A stretch of 64,000 bases of DNA from Nectonema munidae (Eukaryota; Nematomorpha; Nectonematoida; Nectonematidae), in contig JAUIRK010000945.1 in assembly GCA_030549495.1 (NCBI GenBank), forward strand, positions 1,881,501 to 1,945,500, in the 5' to 3' direction. The position numbers and the translations under genes were made by a program. The notes beneath the pieces are model-generated. The model ran no database searches. It had not been told where the DNA came from and saw only the letters and a list, made by a program, of their open reading frames with translations. Below are positions 1 to 13,210 of the stretch, one piece after another; the first letter of the stretch is position 1, and every line of letters starts with the position of its first letter.

Positions 1-659
1 ATGATTTGAAAGAATAAAGGTTTATCTAAATGTAAAAAACATTACTCTTAACATATTTTCAAACTCGTCATTGTTTGCAAAAACGTTATTTGAACCAATA
101 ACGTTTTGATTTGATCCAGACATCTTTATTTTTGTTTGAAAATATAAAAAAAAACCTTAAATAAAACTAGAAATATAATTATTTAAATAAAAGCAATTCA
201 GATAATATTAATAATTAAAGGCCAAATTAACATGCTTCCAAATAAACTATTATCAATATCTACAAACAGATAGCCGCTATTATATATAAGTAAAACCTGT
301 CAACTAAAACTTTAACTAAAGAAATACTTCTTTTTATTTAAACATTCTTTTTCACTGTATTATGCGACTCTTATCACTGCGACATACAACTGTAAATTTA
401 CTTTTTGAAAAAAAATTTCCCTTTGAAGAGCGACTTTCTGTTTTAATTTCAAATTTTTACTAGAATGAGTGGCTCTCAAATATTTACTATATTTTTGACG
501 GTCTGACCTTTTACCCTAACTCCAGTAAATAGATGCGTAGATTACTCAGATTCTTACTAAATAAATTTGAAAAATAAAAATTTTAACCAATTTATGTGTA
601 TTTTTTTATATTTGTTTTCTACATTTTATAAATTGTCGATTTCTTTTTTTTAAGCTACT
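1..659. other. AT-rich DNA, nothing recognised
   Basis: No open frame, RNA gene or clear repeat boundary could be recognised here. The stretch is AT-rich with scattered poly-A and poly-T runs, like the rest of the intergenic DNA. Confidence 0.5.
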
Positions 660-1150
660 TCCCCTCTATTTAGAAAATACGCAAACTAATACTAATTTCT
701 ATCCCAAACCGTGATCATAGTCAGATTAATAATTGGAGTCCTACTTCCGTATTACCAACACTAGGTAAAATTATTAAAAAAATTCTAAGAAAACGAATGA
801 TTCACTACATAGAATACACTCTAGCCAATTTGCATATCTACCCAATAGGGGCACGGAATTGCCTCTGACTCACCTCACCCTCTATCTAGAACAAACACTA
901 AAAAATCAGCACACCGCGATAACGATCTTCCTAGACATCGAAAACAGTTTCAACTGATGATGGCACCCTGCCATCATCAACACCTTATTGATAACTACCA
1001 TACTTATATTATCAAATTTATTTCCAATTACCTTCAGGATCGTATTCTTGTTCTATTACATAATAAATGCAAATACTTCCAAACATTAACCCTCTCTACT
1101 CCACAATGTGGCTGTCTATTAGGCGTTTTTTTGTTAGTTCTCTTTTTTTT
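660..1150 (+). mobile_element. Reverse-transcriptase fragment of an I-superfamily-like LINE
   Basis: Pieces of open frame in shifting registers read like the middle of a non-LTR reverse transcriptase. There is a 'PTLGK' type block near 750, a 'FLDIENSFN' block near 930 (family pattern FLDIxKAFDxVW), then 'WHPAIINTL' and a 'STPQCGCLLG' block near 1100 (family pattern TPQGxxLSP). Stops and frameshifts separate the blocks, so the copy is dead. The strand is cytosine-rich in the same way as the RNase H stretch at 9.0-10.4 kb, which may be the other half of the same kind of element. Clade assignment is inference; that it is non-LTR RT is fairly clear. Confidence 0.55.
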
Positions 1151-1284
1151 CTAAAGTTTTTCTACTCAAATTTATAATGGCTATAATTTTTCTTTAAATA
1201 TCAAAATTATTGTTTCTAAAGTTCAATACCAACAAGCCTCAATTATCTTCTTACAAATTTTAAAGTAATAAGTTTCTCTTTTAC

Positions 1285-4200
1285 TTTTGAATTTTATTGA
1301 TTGAGAATGAGAGCTGGGAATGTGAGAGCTGTCAAGTAAGATCGTCTCGTCTTGTTAAGTGCGATTGCTGTAAAAAGTGGCTATGTTATAATTGCAAAAA
1401 TTTGATCCTTCCTTATCCAAAATTCATTTGGCATAGTCAAAAGTGTCGTGATTCAGAAATAAGAGAAAAAGAAAAATCTAATTCGCTAATTGCTAATCTG
1501 ACAAATGTAATAAATGAGTTGAAACATCAATTAGATTACCAAAACAAAGTTATTTACTCATTGAAAACAAATTTTGATAAACATGTTGAAGATTTGACGT
1601 TAATATCAAGTTATTAACTATAAGCTCTTTGAAGGGATGAAAGAAACAAAAGAATCTCAAAAAAATATTTGTTGTAGTAGAGATGTTGCAAAATCACCGC
1701 AATCGTCATTTATATTCGCTGATGCAGTTAGAAAGTCTGAAAATAAATAACATACTTTATATGTAAAATCAGAGAGCTTGAAAGTCGATCAATTAGATGA
1801 TAGGATATTACTCATTCTAAATGGAGATAAAGTGGTATCCAATAAGAAGACGAAAAAAGTATTCAGACTTCGTTTTCCAGACAATCAAATTCTAGAAAAA
1901 GCTGAAAATCTTTTGGGTAAAATAGAACAATTAAAAGCTGTTAGAACCAAGGTACTATGGCCAAGAGTTTCATTTGTTATCTCACAAAGTATTGAAAATA
2001 ACTTGTTGACTGAATTGATTATGGACAAAAATTAATATATCAAAAAAATGGTTGATGATGGCAGAACTTTTGATCTACTTTTTTCAAAAGATATCCAAAA
2101 TGAAAAAAAGATTGTTTTTGTTAAACTAGCTCCTGAAATTTTCTCCTTCCTCAAGAAAAATGATTTTACCTTCTTTATGATGGTGGAAGCTGTAAAGTGC
2201 CGTCCGTTTTTTCACATATGCAATGTAGTAAATGTCTTCTTTTTGGACACATTACATCAAATTGTAAGAAAAATGCAACATGCAAATATTGTTCTTCATT
2301 CCATGATTAGATTGTTTGTCCAGTTAAAGATAATAGCACAAAGTACAAAAGTCATATTTGTACCAAAAATGGAGAGTCATCAATTAACCATTCATCAATG
2401 AGTTACAGTTGTCCATATGTTATCAAAGAATTGAAACGCGTTGAAAGCATCACCTTATTCCATGATGGTTGAAGGTAAAAATTTATTGTATCACACTAAT
2501 CTATATTTAGATACTAACAGTCAACTCAAAAGTTCAAATGAAGTTAATTTAAATTCTAAGTTATACGGATTATATGATATGAATATTTTATCTCTTAATG
2601 CGCAATCACTAAAAAGCAAATTCGCTGAGCTTGTCTTTTTTTTTTGAATAAGTTGTCTACATGCATGGTAAAAGATTTAACTCTAATATGTTTACAAGAA
2701 ACCTGGCTAGATAAAAATGAGGATTATTTTCGTATACCTAATTATTCTACAGTAAATATCCCTAAAAGATGTTCTAAGCATGGCAGTCTCCTATTTTTTG
2801 TTATGAAGGACATCAATTATTAAATTCGTAAAAGTGCACATTTTATTGAATCGTTCGAATACCAGAGTATTGACTTTTATCTACAAAAACAGAAAAATAT
2901 CACGGTTCACAATATATATAGACTACCCACCACCAATAAGGATCTAGTGAATAATTTTTTTTTTTGAAAACTTGATTTTAGTATTGACCGAAATAAAGTT
3001 AATATTTTTTTCGGCGACTTTAATTTTGATTTATTAAAGATGAAGAATATCTATTAGAGATGAAGAGATATTATTAAACGCAGAAGATTTTAATTTAATT
3101 ACAGCAGGCTCACTAATCCCAACTATTACTCTTCCGACACGATATGAAACTCAAACTTTAATTGACAACTTTTTACTAAATGAAGATAATGTTGATTATA
3201 AAGCTTTTAATTGTATGACATTTTTTTCAGATCATATACCGATACTTTTATCTCTAAATTTGAAAATTAATAAAATAAAAAGGTTAAGGGACAACTTCGA
3301 TAGGCGCTTGTTTTCCTCATTATCTACACAATTAGACAGGCATTCAATCATTGAACTGTATCCAAATGACTCATCTGAATTATTTAAGCAAATGATTTCT
3401 CAAATTTCTGATATGGTCAAAAAATTTACTTCATTTATTGAGTTCAAAAAAACAAATACAAATCTAAATTTAATTCTTGGATCACAGACGAAGTCATGCA
3501 AATGATAAAACTACGTGGTAAACTTTATCAAATATGCAAAAAAGTAAAAACTATAAAGAATGAATACACTTTATTAAGAAATCGTATAAAGTATAAAATA
3601 AGGGATTTGAAACAGAAGCATTATTCAAAACTTTTTTCCAATTGTGATTCAACGCGGAAAACTTGGTCAAATATTAACAGGATTCTAAAAGGGAATAATA
3701 ATAAGAAAATACTTATTAAAAGAAATGATAAGTACTATGATGATCATACCTTAGCTAACATTTTCAATGAAAATTTTGCTTTTGTACAAAATGACTCTTT
3801 GCGAGAAGAACTCGATTTCAATTTTCTTGGCAACACAGTTGAGTCCTTTGAATTCGAACTCTGTTCATATGAAATGCTATTATTTGTTATAGATGGAATG
3901 AAAAAAAATGAAACAAAAGACATATATGGAATTTCAATAAATCAAGTAAAATTAATAAAACATGATGTTTGTAATATCTTATGTAAAGCTATAAATCTTT
4001 CTTTAAAAAAGTGTGTCTTTCTGAAATACTTAAGCTTCATAAAGTTGTACCTGTACATAAGAAAAATGATAGGAACTGTGTAGATAATTACATACCTATC
4101 TCAATTATCCCCACACTTTCAAAAATATTTGAAGAATTTATACATCATCAATTGAAGACTTACTTGTGTTCAATAAATTACTTAAATGAGTATCAATTTG

Positions 4201-4405
4201 GATTTCGCCAACATTATTGGACGGAATCTTTCCACTCTTGTTTGATTCATAAGACAGTTGAAATTATAGAAAAAAAGGATGACAGTAATTTTTCTCTTTG
4301 ACCTGTCAAAATCTTTTGATAGAGTTAATCACTCATCAATCTTGAAGAATTTGAATGAATGTGGGTTTAGTAGAAGTTCATTGTTTTTTTTAAACTCATA
4401 CCTTA
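1285..4405 (+). mobile_element. CR1-group LINE, copy 1 (degenerate, 3' part missing)
   Basis: ORF1-like part (about 1297-2400): a PHD-type zinc finger with paired cysteines (CESC, CDCC, CYNC, then HSQKC), followed by a degenerate zinc-knuckle stretch near 2220-2310 with several Cys and His. ORF2-like part (about 2575-4405): an AP-type endonuclease (block 'LSLNAQSLKSKF', then 'LICLQETWLDK', 'GDFNFDLL' and 'FFSDHIPILLSL', which carry the family's N, E, D and SDH residues). It is followed by a reverse transcriptase ('IIPTLSKIFEEF', 'FGFRQHY', 'FDLSKSFDRVNHSSIL'). Several frameshifts and stops interrupt both ORFs. The copy ends abruptly at the TTAA of the next element, before the FADD catalytic block. 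A PHD-finger ORF1 is known in the CR1/L2/Daphne/Crack group. The same family recurs reversed at 11.5-13.2 kb. Confidence 0.75.
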
Positions 4406-7400
4406 TTAACCCTATTAGTGCTGGGCAAAATTTGTCCGCTCAAGTGCTGGGGGGCGTAAAGTGCCCCTTACCTATTTTTCTCAGATATTAATAAGTTTTT
4501 ATAAATATTTTTAATGTTACATATATATTTCAACTATGCTGAATTCAGTGGTGATGTCCATTTTTTTATCAAACCTGTCAAAAAATTGATCTAAATGTGA
4601 CAGCTCATTTCAAAAAGAAGCTTTTAATCTAAATAATTATATAATGTTTTTTACACATATACACCCATTTTCAAGCATTCTCAATCCAGCGGTGATATTC
4701 ATTTTTTTTTATAAAAATCAATTAAAGTTATCAAAGCATTGATTTATATATGATAGCTCATCTTAAAAAGAAACTTTTTATCTAAGTAATAATATAAAGT
4801 TTTTTACACATAGATACCCATTTAAGCATGCGTAATTCAGTGGTGATATTCATTTTTTTATGAAAATTAATCAAAACTTTCAAAAAATTGATTTATCCCA
4901 AAAAGAAAAGATCAGTCACGGTTTTTTGAATTAGAGAATAACGTTTAATAGAAAGTATAGGGAGATGATGAAGTTTACTGTGTATGGCATTTTATACACA
5001 TATATCCATTTTCAAGTTGGCTGTGTTTACTGGTTATATTCCTTTTTTTAATAAAAAATTAGTCAAACCTGACAAAATAATTTAAATATGACAGCCCATG
5101 TCAAAATTAAAATTTTTATTCTTATAAAAAGTTTTTTATACATTTCAAGTATGTAGAATTTAATGGTGATGTCATTTTTTATGAAATCAATAAAACCTGT
5201 CAAAAAAATCGATAATTACTCAAAATATTTCATTCTACAGTAACTTATGTAACTCGATAAGAACTCCATCTTTTTGGCTACAAATTCTTTATCGACTTGT
5301 AGTCTCTACGTCATATTATAATTTACAGTATGTAATTTTGCTATTCATTCCATAATCCTTTCTTGGTAGCTCTTTTTTCATTAGAAATTTATATTCTTCA
5401 ATATGTGTGCGAAAATTTTTTTATAATGATAAAATTACTTTTTTCCTCTCTCAAAGCATTCTGATTAAAGAATCTTCTTGATGATCTTAGACTTTTTAAT
5501 CAGTATCATGTATATTATTATCATGCCTGAATATTTGTCAACCAATCTCATTTCAAAGGTTTTTTTCTGATGAATCATTCGTGATGTTCATTGTTCAATT
5601 ACAAAAAGTTGTCCACGTTCTTCATCTAAAAAATTATCTCTTTGACACAAAAGGAAAAAGATGGACAAATTCAATTTAAATTTAAAATATCTTGATAGTG
5701 ACTAAATTCTCATATATTGGCATCTGTGCCATTTTTGATAAATATGACCTATTCTAAATTTTCAGATTTCCTACCCATCTTAACTAAATGTTAATTGTAA
5801 TCCTATATGATAAGCTATAGATTTAAATATTTTTCATTTGTAAAAGAGGAACTTCTTTTTCACAGTCAAAATCTTTTTGAAGCATCTATTATATAATTAA
5901 ACCACTTCCTAGTTCATTAGAACATGGTATATCTTCCATTTAGTCAAGATACATATTTTTTTAATTATTTGTTTTGATCACATGTTCTCTTTTAAATTAG
6001 TTTTCAACTTGGTTCCTTCTCTCATACAAATTTTCAAAAGATTTTATAATACGTTTTGTTTGTTTTTTAATAAATATTTCATACTCAAGATGATTGTAGA
6101 AAGTATTATAAGCCAAAATATACAAAAAAAAGTATATTTTTACTATATATCTAATATGCAGCCATTTTTTGAAAATTTTTTACAGAACTGATTTTCAGGA
6201 ATAAATTACTAATTCAATTGCCTTCGAGATATTTTTTAACCGTATTATCCAAAATCCAGTACGGAAATAAAATAAGCATAGTCGATTTGGTATAAAACAA
6301 ATATTTTATTTTTTTGAAAATATTTTTGAAGACAGTATCTAGAAGTAAACCGCAAACTGATTCAAGCTTTCAGATATTTTAAAACCATAAAAGCCAAACC
6401 TGAGTCCAAAAATTAAACCAGCATCTTCCATTTGGCATAAAAACAGATATTTTATTTAAATTTCAAAAATATTTCTGTAGACATTAGACGTAAATCGAAA
6501 ATTTGATTGACAATTTCAGACATTTAAAACCTCTAAATGCAAAAAATGATTTCAGAAATAAAAATTATCATGGTCGAATTGGTATAAAAACATATATTTC
6601 ATGTAAAATTAGAGAGAATATTTTGGGATATAGTTTTCAGACATAAACCGCAAATTTGATTGACACTAGCACTAAAACCTCTAAATGCGAAAACTGTGTT
6701 CAGAAATGAAATCATCATGATCTATTTGCTATAAAAACATATTTTCACGTAAAATTTGAATCAATATTTTTGAAAACAAATTTTAAAACTAAACGCAAAT
6801 TTGATTGATATTTATAGGTATTTTCAAATTCAAACTGCAAAAATTGAGTCCATAAATGAAACTAGCATGGTTGATTTGGTATAAAAACATATATTTAATT
6901 GTAAAATTTGAATGAATGTTTTTGGAGACAATTTTTAGAAGTAAACCGCAAATTTCATTAACACTTATAAGTGTTTTCACATTCTAAATGTAAAAAATGA
7001 GTTCAGAATTGAAAACAACATAATTGATTTTGTATAAAAACATATATTTCATGTAAAATTGAGAGAATATTTTTAGAGATAGCTTTTAGAAGTAAACCGC
7101 AAATTTGATTGACATTGACAGATATTTTAAAACCTCTAAATGTGGAAAATGAGTTCAGAAATCAAAACCATAGTTGATTTGGTATAAAAACATATATTTC
7201 ATTGTAAAATTTGAATGAATGTATTTGGAGACAATTTTTAGAAGTCAACCGCAAATTTAATTAACACTATAGGTATTTTCACATTCTAAACGTAAAAAAT
7301 GAGTCCAGAAATGAAACCAGCAATGGCCGATTTAGTATAACACATATATTTCATTGTAAAATTTGGATGAATGTTTTTGGAGATAATTTTTAGAATTGAC

Positions 7401-7742
7401 ATTTTCTAAATAGTAGCCATGATTATTGAAAAAATTAAATATATAAAGTGTTATGCGTTCCAAACTGTATATAATTATAAATTTTCAGGGTATTATATAA
7501 TATAGATCCTAAGTTATAAGGTTAAGTACAGATAATGTCAAAATTTTGCTGAAAAATTTTAGGTTTTGATTTTGATTGACAGTTTGGACATGAAAGGGTC
7601 ATTCAACTACCATGAAAATGGTTTCAAAAGATGCATCTAGCGATTTTAGGAAAAGTCACAAAATTTGAAGGGATATGATTCAGCCAATTTTCTACAATTA
7701 ATTTTTTAATGAAGGGGGGGGGCGTAAAACTGATAGGGTTAA
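4406..7742. mobile_element. Non-autonomous piggyBac-like element (TTAA ends)
   Basis: The left end reads TTAACCCTATTAGTGCTGGG. The right end, read on the other strand, starts TTAACCCTATCAGT. TTAA target duplication with a CCCT-type terminus is the hallmark of piggyBac elements. Close to both ends, in direct orientation, lies a G-run followed by GGCGTAAA (about 4450 and 7711). No transposase frame is visible inside, so the element would be mobilised in trans. The interior holds AT-rich sequence and a tandem of ~150-bp units. It lies exactly between a truncated LINE on its left and hAT transposase on its right. A large part of the interior is found inverted at 32.2-33.3 kb. Confidence 0.6.
6270..7400. 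repeat. About eight imperfect ~150-bp tandem units
   Basis: A core like 'ggtataaaaacatatatttca' recurs at about 6291, 6436, 6593, 6730, 6880, 7033, 7193 and 7336, spaced 137-160 bp. Each is followed by a shared 'ttagaagtaaaccgcaaatt' block. The units are diverged from each other, so the array is old. It sits inside the TTAA-ended element. Confidence 0.8.
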
Positions 7743-7749
7743 CATTGCT

Positions 7750-9020
7750 AACCAACTTAAGAGCATGTGGGAGTGTTGGAATATTGATGCTTCAAGAAGA
7801 CATGTACTTGTTAGAGATGGTGCAAAAAATATGTTGCTTGGAAGCAATCTTTCAGAGATAGAGTCTGTTCAATGTTCAATTCATATCATCCAACTAATCA
7901 TAAACGATGCCATTCTATCTCAAAAATCGGTGAAAGATGTATTATTAAAAAGCCGTAGGTTGGCTACACACGTCAACCATTCTGCCAAGGGCTGTAGTGA
8001 ATTCAAGGCTATCCAATTGCAGAATGCAGAAACGGGAAAGTTACCACTTTAGTTCAGGATGTTCCGACTCGCTGGAACAGTGCATATTTAATGTTAAAGC
8101 CGCTACAAAAGCTAAAAAGACCTGTTCAGCTATACATCTCTGACCATGATGATCTACCTATTTTTTCTTGTGAGTGGCAAATTATTGATCAAATAGTAAC
8201 CATACTTCTGCCTTTCTTCCAGCTCACTCTTGAAATAAGTGCAGAATCAAGTCCTCTTTCAACCGTCATTCCAAATGTAAGCACTCTAGAAAGATACCTT
8301 GAAAAGGTCACCGATAAAGAAGGCATAAAAATGACCAAACAGAAACTCCTGTCTGCACTACATGCTAGGTTTTTCAATGTTTCTGCTTCTGGTCCTGATA
8401 TCATGAGGAACCCATCATATGTGCTGCCCACAGTTCTTGATCCACGCTTTAAAGTGCAGTTTCTCAACGATAAGACATTTGGAAAAACTTTAATCCTTAA
8501 CACGTTACTTAAGTACCACAGTTCTGATATTAACAGTGTGGAGACTGTTGATGAATCTGGTTAACTTACCTGTCAAACTAACAAATTAGTCGAAGATAGA
8601 AGCAATGATGATTTCATGGCTTGCTTCGAAGAAATTGCTAGAACACATAAAGATTCAACAATAAATATCTCCAAGAAAGATATCGAAGATGAGGCAGCCA
8701 GTGAATTAGAACTCTACCTCCGCATTCCACTTCTTGAAAGAAACAAAAGCCCCCTGGAGTATTGGAAAATGGAAGATAAATTTCCACTGCTTAAAAAACT
8801 GACGGCTAATTACCTATGTACGCCTGCATCATCCGTTTACTCTGAGCGTCTTTTTTCAGAATACGGCAATATTTTTGAAGAAAAACGCACAAAACTTTTG
8901 CTTGAAAAGGGAGAGATGCTTCTGTTCATACACCACAATGTTAGAAAATTTTTATAATAAATGTTATAAGCCGGATATGAGAAGTATATCTTGCCGGATA
9001 TACTATCCGGTGCACCCCTA
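7750..9020 (+). mobile_element. hAT transposon, C-terminal transposase part (pseudogene)
   Basis: Three open blocks, 7765-8052, 8049-8564 and 8616-8957, read as a hAT-superfamily transposase of the BED-finger (ZBED-like) type. They include 'VRDGAKNM' and 'CSIHIIQL' near the start, 'VPTRWNSAYLML' around 8060-8095, 'VLPTVLDPRFK' near 8430, and the C-terminal dimerisation block 'CTPASSVYSERLFS' near 8820-8860. There is one frameshift near 8050 and a stop at 8562-8564. The BED finger and first third are absent. The right end, 'tatccggtgcacccc', read on the other strand begins TAGGGGTGCACCGGATA, a hAT-type terminus. Nothing of the left end survives, because the piggyBac-like element abuts it. Confidence 0.8.
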
Positions 9021-10440
9021 CCCACAACCATCCATTTTTAACAAGATATGCCAACGTCTATACCTACTTTGCATCCCCAACGTATATCTTACTACTTGCA
9101 CACAATGCCTAGAAATACTAACAAACACCCTACCATTACAACTTCAACTCAAAAAAACTATTATTTTTCCCCTTTTCTTCCGATCACACCCCACCGCTCT
9201 ACTCCATCCTATTCTTTCTACTCAAATCTATTAGCAAAATACGAACCAAATATTGCTAACTAGCTAGTTCTTCCCTCGATACATCCATCTCTTTTAATTC
9301 ACCCATCTGCACAAAATCCATTCAAAACCTCTATATGCAAAATCAAATTTTTTGCAAAACAATCAATTTCATACCTTCGCTCTACCTCTTCATCAACCTC
9401 CCTACGTATCTTCACAGACGCCTCAAAGAAATCCCTAAGTGCCTCCTTTGCTTACGCCTTCTTCAAAGGCTCTTCCACACGCCCCTTTCACACCCATCGC
9501 TCCCGACTAAATCCTCTACTCTCAATCCTCGAATGCGAAATCTTTAGCCTTTTACACGCCTGCACTACGATAACTAAAAACATTAACCACCTCCTTCCCC
9601 ACTTTACTACCATCCATTTCTATACCGATGCACAAAACATAATACACGATCTCTCTCTATCACACAATATCCCCTTTCCCTCCTTTCAACTCGCCTCCTC
9701 CCTAATCAATCTTACAAAACATTTCCACATACACCTATGCTGGTGCCCTGCTCACATATACATACTAGAAAACTCTCTCGTAGACTACTTATCCTCAAAC
9801 TTACACCTAACCTCCCACATTCCTCTCATCAACTCCCTACCTCTCAAAACCTTTCTAACGCACATTCACATATCCTCTCTAGAAGAATGGCAGATGTCCA
9901 TATCTTCATCTCAAAATGCACTAATCTCCTCTTTACCACACATCAGCACAATACACACAACTTTCAAAAATAAAAAATTACACCACCGCGTTCAACCATT
10001 CGTTGGCTATCAGGCCACTGCCCATGCAAAGCATATCTCTTTCGAATCAAAGTTAGCGAAAATCCATACTGGCGTTTCGGATGCGACACAATAGAAATGC
10101 CATACCATCATTATCTTCACATGTCAAATCTTCTCTTATCACCGTCAAGATCTTCTAATTCGCTGCTAATCTCCAACAACACTCTCAGATATTCTGTTAT
10201 ACCCAACAGTACTAAAATCCCTAGCAACTCTCATTGACACCTTTGAAACAACTCTCACCAACGTTGATAACCCTATAACAAACTAATATGCCTCTCTTTT
10301 CTATTTTTAGAATAACATCTGTAACTCCTCCCTATCTCTACCAACATCTCCATCCATCCTCCTTAACCAACTCTCAACCTTACGCGAGCATATCAGCACA
10401 CGCTGGAGAGTGCTTTGAAATCTACCTACCTAACCTACCT
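9021..10440 (+). mobile_element. LINE 3' region with RNase H domain
   Basis: An open stretch from about 9400 to 9800 reads as an RNase H domain with all expected acidic positions: 'FTDAS' near 9415, 'ECE' near 9535, 'YTDAQ' near 9630, and 'CPAH' followed by N and VD near 9745-9790. Downstream comes a degenerate C-terminal tail, then a run of CTACCTACCTAACCTACC near 10415-10440 that looks like the element's 3' terminus. Among non-LTR elements an RNase H domain is typical of the I superfamily. The strand is strongly cytosine-rich, unlike its surroundings. It may belong to the same insertion as the RT piece at 660-1150. Confidence 0.65.
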
Positions 10441-11529
10441 AGGTGTTTTAAATTTTGAAAAGATCTTATGATTGGAGCAAAAGATACTCCAAAATGGTTT
10501 AATTAAAGGTGAAAAATCCAAAAATGGCATATAAAAACTTATATTTCACTTAAGAGCTGAAAAATAATTGAAAAAAATGTTAAAAACCTTCCAATCTTTC
10601 AAAATAATCAAACAGTTCAATTATTTTAACATTTTGAAAAGAGTTTGGGTAAAGTGGCGTTTACTAAACTAGAACTTAAATTTGAAGCATAAAAATTTTA
10701 GCTTTATCAAAATTTATAGGCTATTTTTATCTTATTTTATGTAATAGTTTAATAAAAAGCGAAAATTGACTTTTTATCATAAAACTTAGAGTATCATAAT
10801 AATATATCAAAAAATTATAAGTTTATTATCAGAAAGTAACTAGATTAAGAACTAAGAGGATTAAGGGGCATCATACGTCTGAGACACTTTTTAGCATGCA
10901 TAAAAATAATGGTGTCAATATCCAAACGAATATCTCTGTGAACAAAAAGAAAAATGAGTGCTGGTAAAACTTGATGTGTTTAAATAATAAATTTACAAAA
11001 AAAATTGATAATATAAAAGTAATAAGTGTCACAATTAGAGATTAGAGAGAGAGAGAGCTTTATTTTAGAAAAAAAACACATGCAAATGAAATACAAATAC
11101 TATAAATTTTCACAAAAATTATTTTGTATTTTTTATACTACAAATTTGATTCGAGATATAAAAAATCAAAAGCCAAATAATGGCTGCAGTTATATTTTTT
11201 ATATAATAAATAAATTAAAAGAAATTTGATACTATTTGTAAAGTTTCAAAAGTTCACAAATATAAAATTGAGGAATAAGGTTCATACACTATATGATAGC
11301 AAAGAGTAGTTTTTGGTAATTTTTTTAAAACGATTGTGATGATGAAGATAAATTTTCAAACAAATGCTCAAAGTTTGAGTAAAATTCATTAGATTTTTTT
11401 AAAATAGAATATTTAAATTTTTGAGTCTGTAATCAATTCTTATCTGTTGAGTTATTTCCAAAAACATTATTTAGGCATCCATTAAAATTTTTGAAAAGAA
11501 ATACTGCAACTCTTTGGTTAAAGATGTCT
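10441..11529. other. AT-rich DNA, nothing recognised
   Basis: Only short chance frames and a small (GA)-rich patch near 11045 are visible. Confidence 0.5.
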
Positions 11530-13210
11530 TCTAGTTTTAATAATTTGTTGGTTCAAAGTTTTTCAAATTAAAAATCACGTTCAAACCACGTTTCTGAAGA
11601 ACTTCAATGCGCTTTTTACCATGAAGAAACCAGTTTACAATGCTGTAATCGATATAAGAAACAAACAACTGTTTAAAAATTAAAAGTCTGTATTGTAAGG
11701 GCAACATATATCTTGTGTGAAAAAGAACATATATAACCCGACTTAGATTTAGAAAAATTTTTTTCAAAATCATTGAAGTTTAACTTGCTGTTGAAGGTTA
11801 ATCCAAGTACGTTAAAGTTATTAACTTCTTTAATTCCTGTTAAACTTGAAAAGTCATATTTTATAATTCACGGCCATATTTGTCTATTGATTTTTCCTAT
11901 AATGATAATCTTGAAAAAGATGATATAGTTCTTCATGTGAATATATATTATAAATATTAACATATATACACATGGTTTGCTCCATTTTATTACCTTTGTG
12001 AACTCTATTTTTTTTATAATAAAATTCTCTCTCTCTTTCTATATATTTTTTTTTAGAAATTAACATGCGATGTGATTTCTCTTTATTTAAAACCAAATTG
12101 TTGTTGCTACACCATTCATAAAATGAATTCAATTGATTAGTTATCAATGATTTCAGAATTTTTCAATTCATATGCACAAATATCATCTGCAAACAAGAAA
12201 AATTTGAAGAATTCAGAAAAATAAAATATATTATTAATCGATATATTAAAAAGTATGGGCTCCAAAATGGATCCTTGTGGGACTCCATTTTTAAGAGCTA
12301 GAGCATCAGAAAAGACTTCATTCACTTTCAACTTTTGGTTTCTATTTCCAAGATATGATAACAAAAACATAAGAGACTTCTTACCCAATTTAAAATTATG
12401 TGTGTTTTTTTTATGATAAACAAATTTTTAACTCTATTAAAAGACTTCGAAAGATCAAAAATGAAAAGTAATGCTTCGCCCTTATTTTCTAAAATTTCAA
12501 ATATTTTTGTATTAAACACGCATGGAAAGCTTCTGTTGAATAGTTATGTCTAAATACGAATTGAAAATCATTCAAATTGTATATAAAAATTAAATAATGG
12601 TTTAATTGATGGTGTAGGAATTCTTCAAAAATTTTCGAAAGTGTAGGTATTATTGAAAGCCTCCTGTAGTTGTTCAAACAAGATCGATTACTTTTTTATA
12701 TATAGGAACAATTTTATGCAGTTTAAGTACATCTGCAAAAATTGAGTGAGTTAGACAAAGATTTATAGCATGACAGAAAGTGAAACAAATATATTCCTTG
12801 ATTAATTTTACATGATTAATTGATATTCCATATATATCTTTACTGTCTGTTTTTTTCATTTTACATATTACCTATAGAAGTGATTCAATTGTACAGAACT
12901 CAAAATCAAAAGAGCCTATGTTATTAAAGATTGGAAAATCTGCGTCTAGAGCATTTTGACAAACTGAAGGTTTGGTTGGATCTGTTTGCTAATATTCTAT
13001 TATCAATCACTTTATCACCTTCTTTTATACGTATACGTTTATTATCAGGATCATTTAAGATTTTGTTGATACTGGACCAAGTTTTCTCCGTTGATATAGA
13101 ATTAAAAAATTTCTGACAAAAGTATTTATTTTTTAAATTTCTTATTTTATGTTTAATCAGATTTTCTAGAGAGATGTAAAAACTTAACTACGATTGAAAC
13201 ATAAAAACTT
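11530..13210 (-). mobile_element. CR1-group LINE, copy 2 (reverse strand, degenerate)
   Basis: Read on the minus strand this is the reverse transcriptase of the same family as 1285-4405. It has 'KDIYGISI' near 12830, 'SIIPTLSKIFEEF' near 12640, 'FDLSKSFNRV' near 12450, 'GVPQGSILEP' near 12275, the catalytic 'LFADDICAY' near 12190, and a C-terminal stretch ending near 11540. The part at 12930-13210 matches the pre-RT linker of copy 1 ('TWSSINKIL' type). The endonuclease and ORF1 are missing, so the copy is 5'-truncated, as LINEs usually are. Frameshifts and stops break it into at least five frames. Confidence 0.75.
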
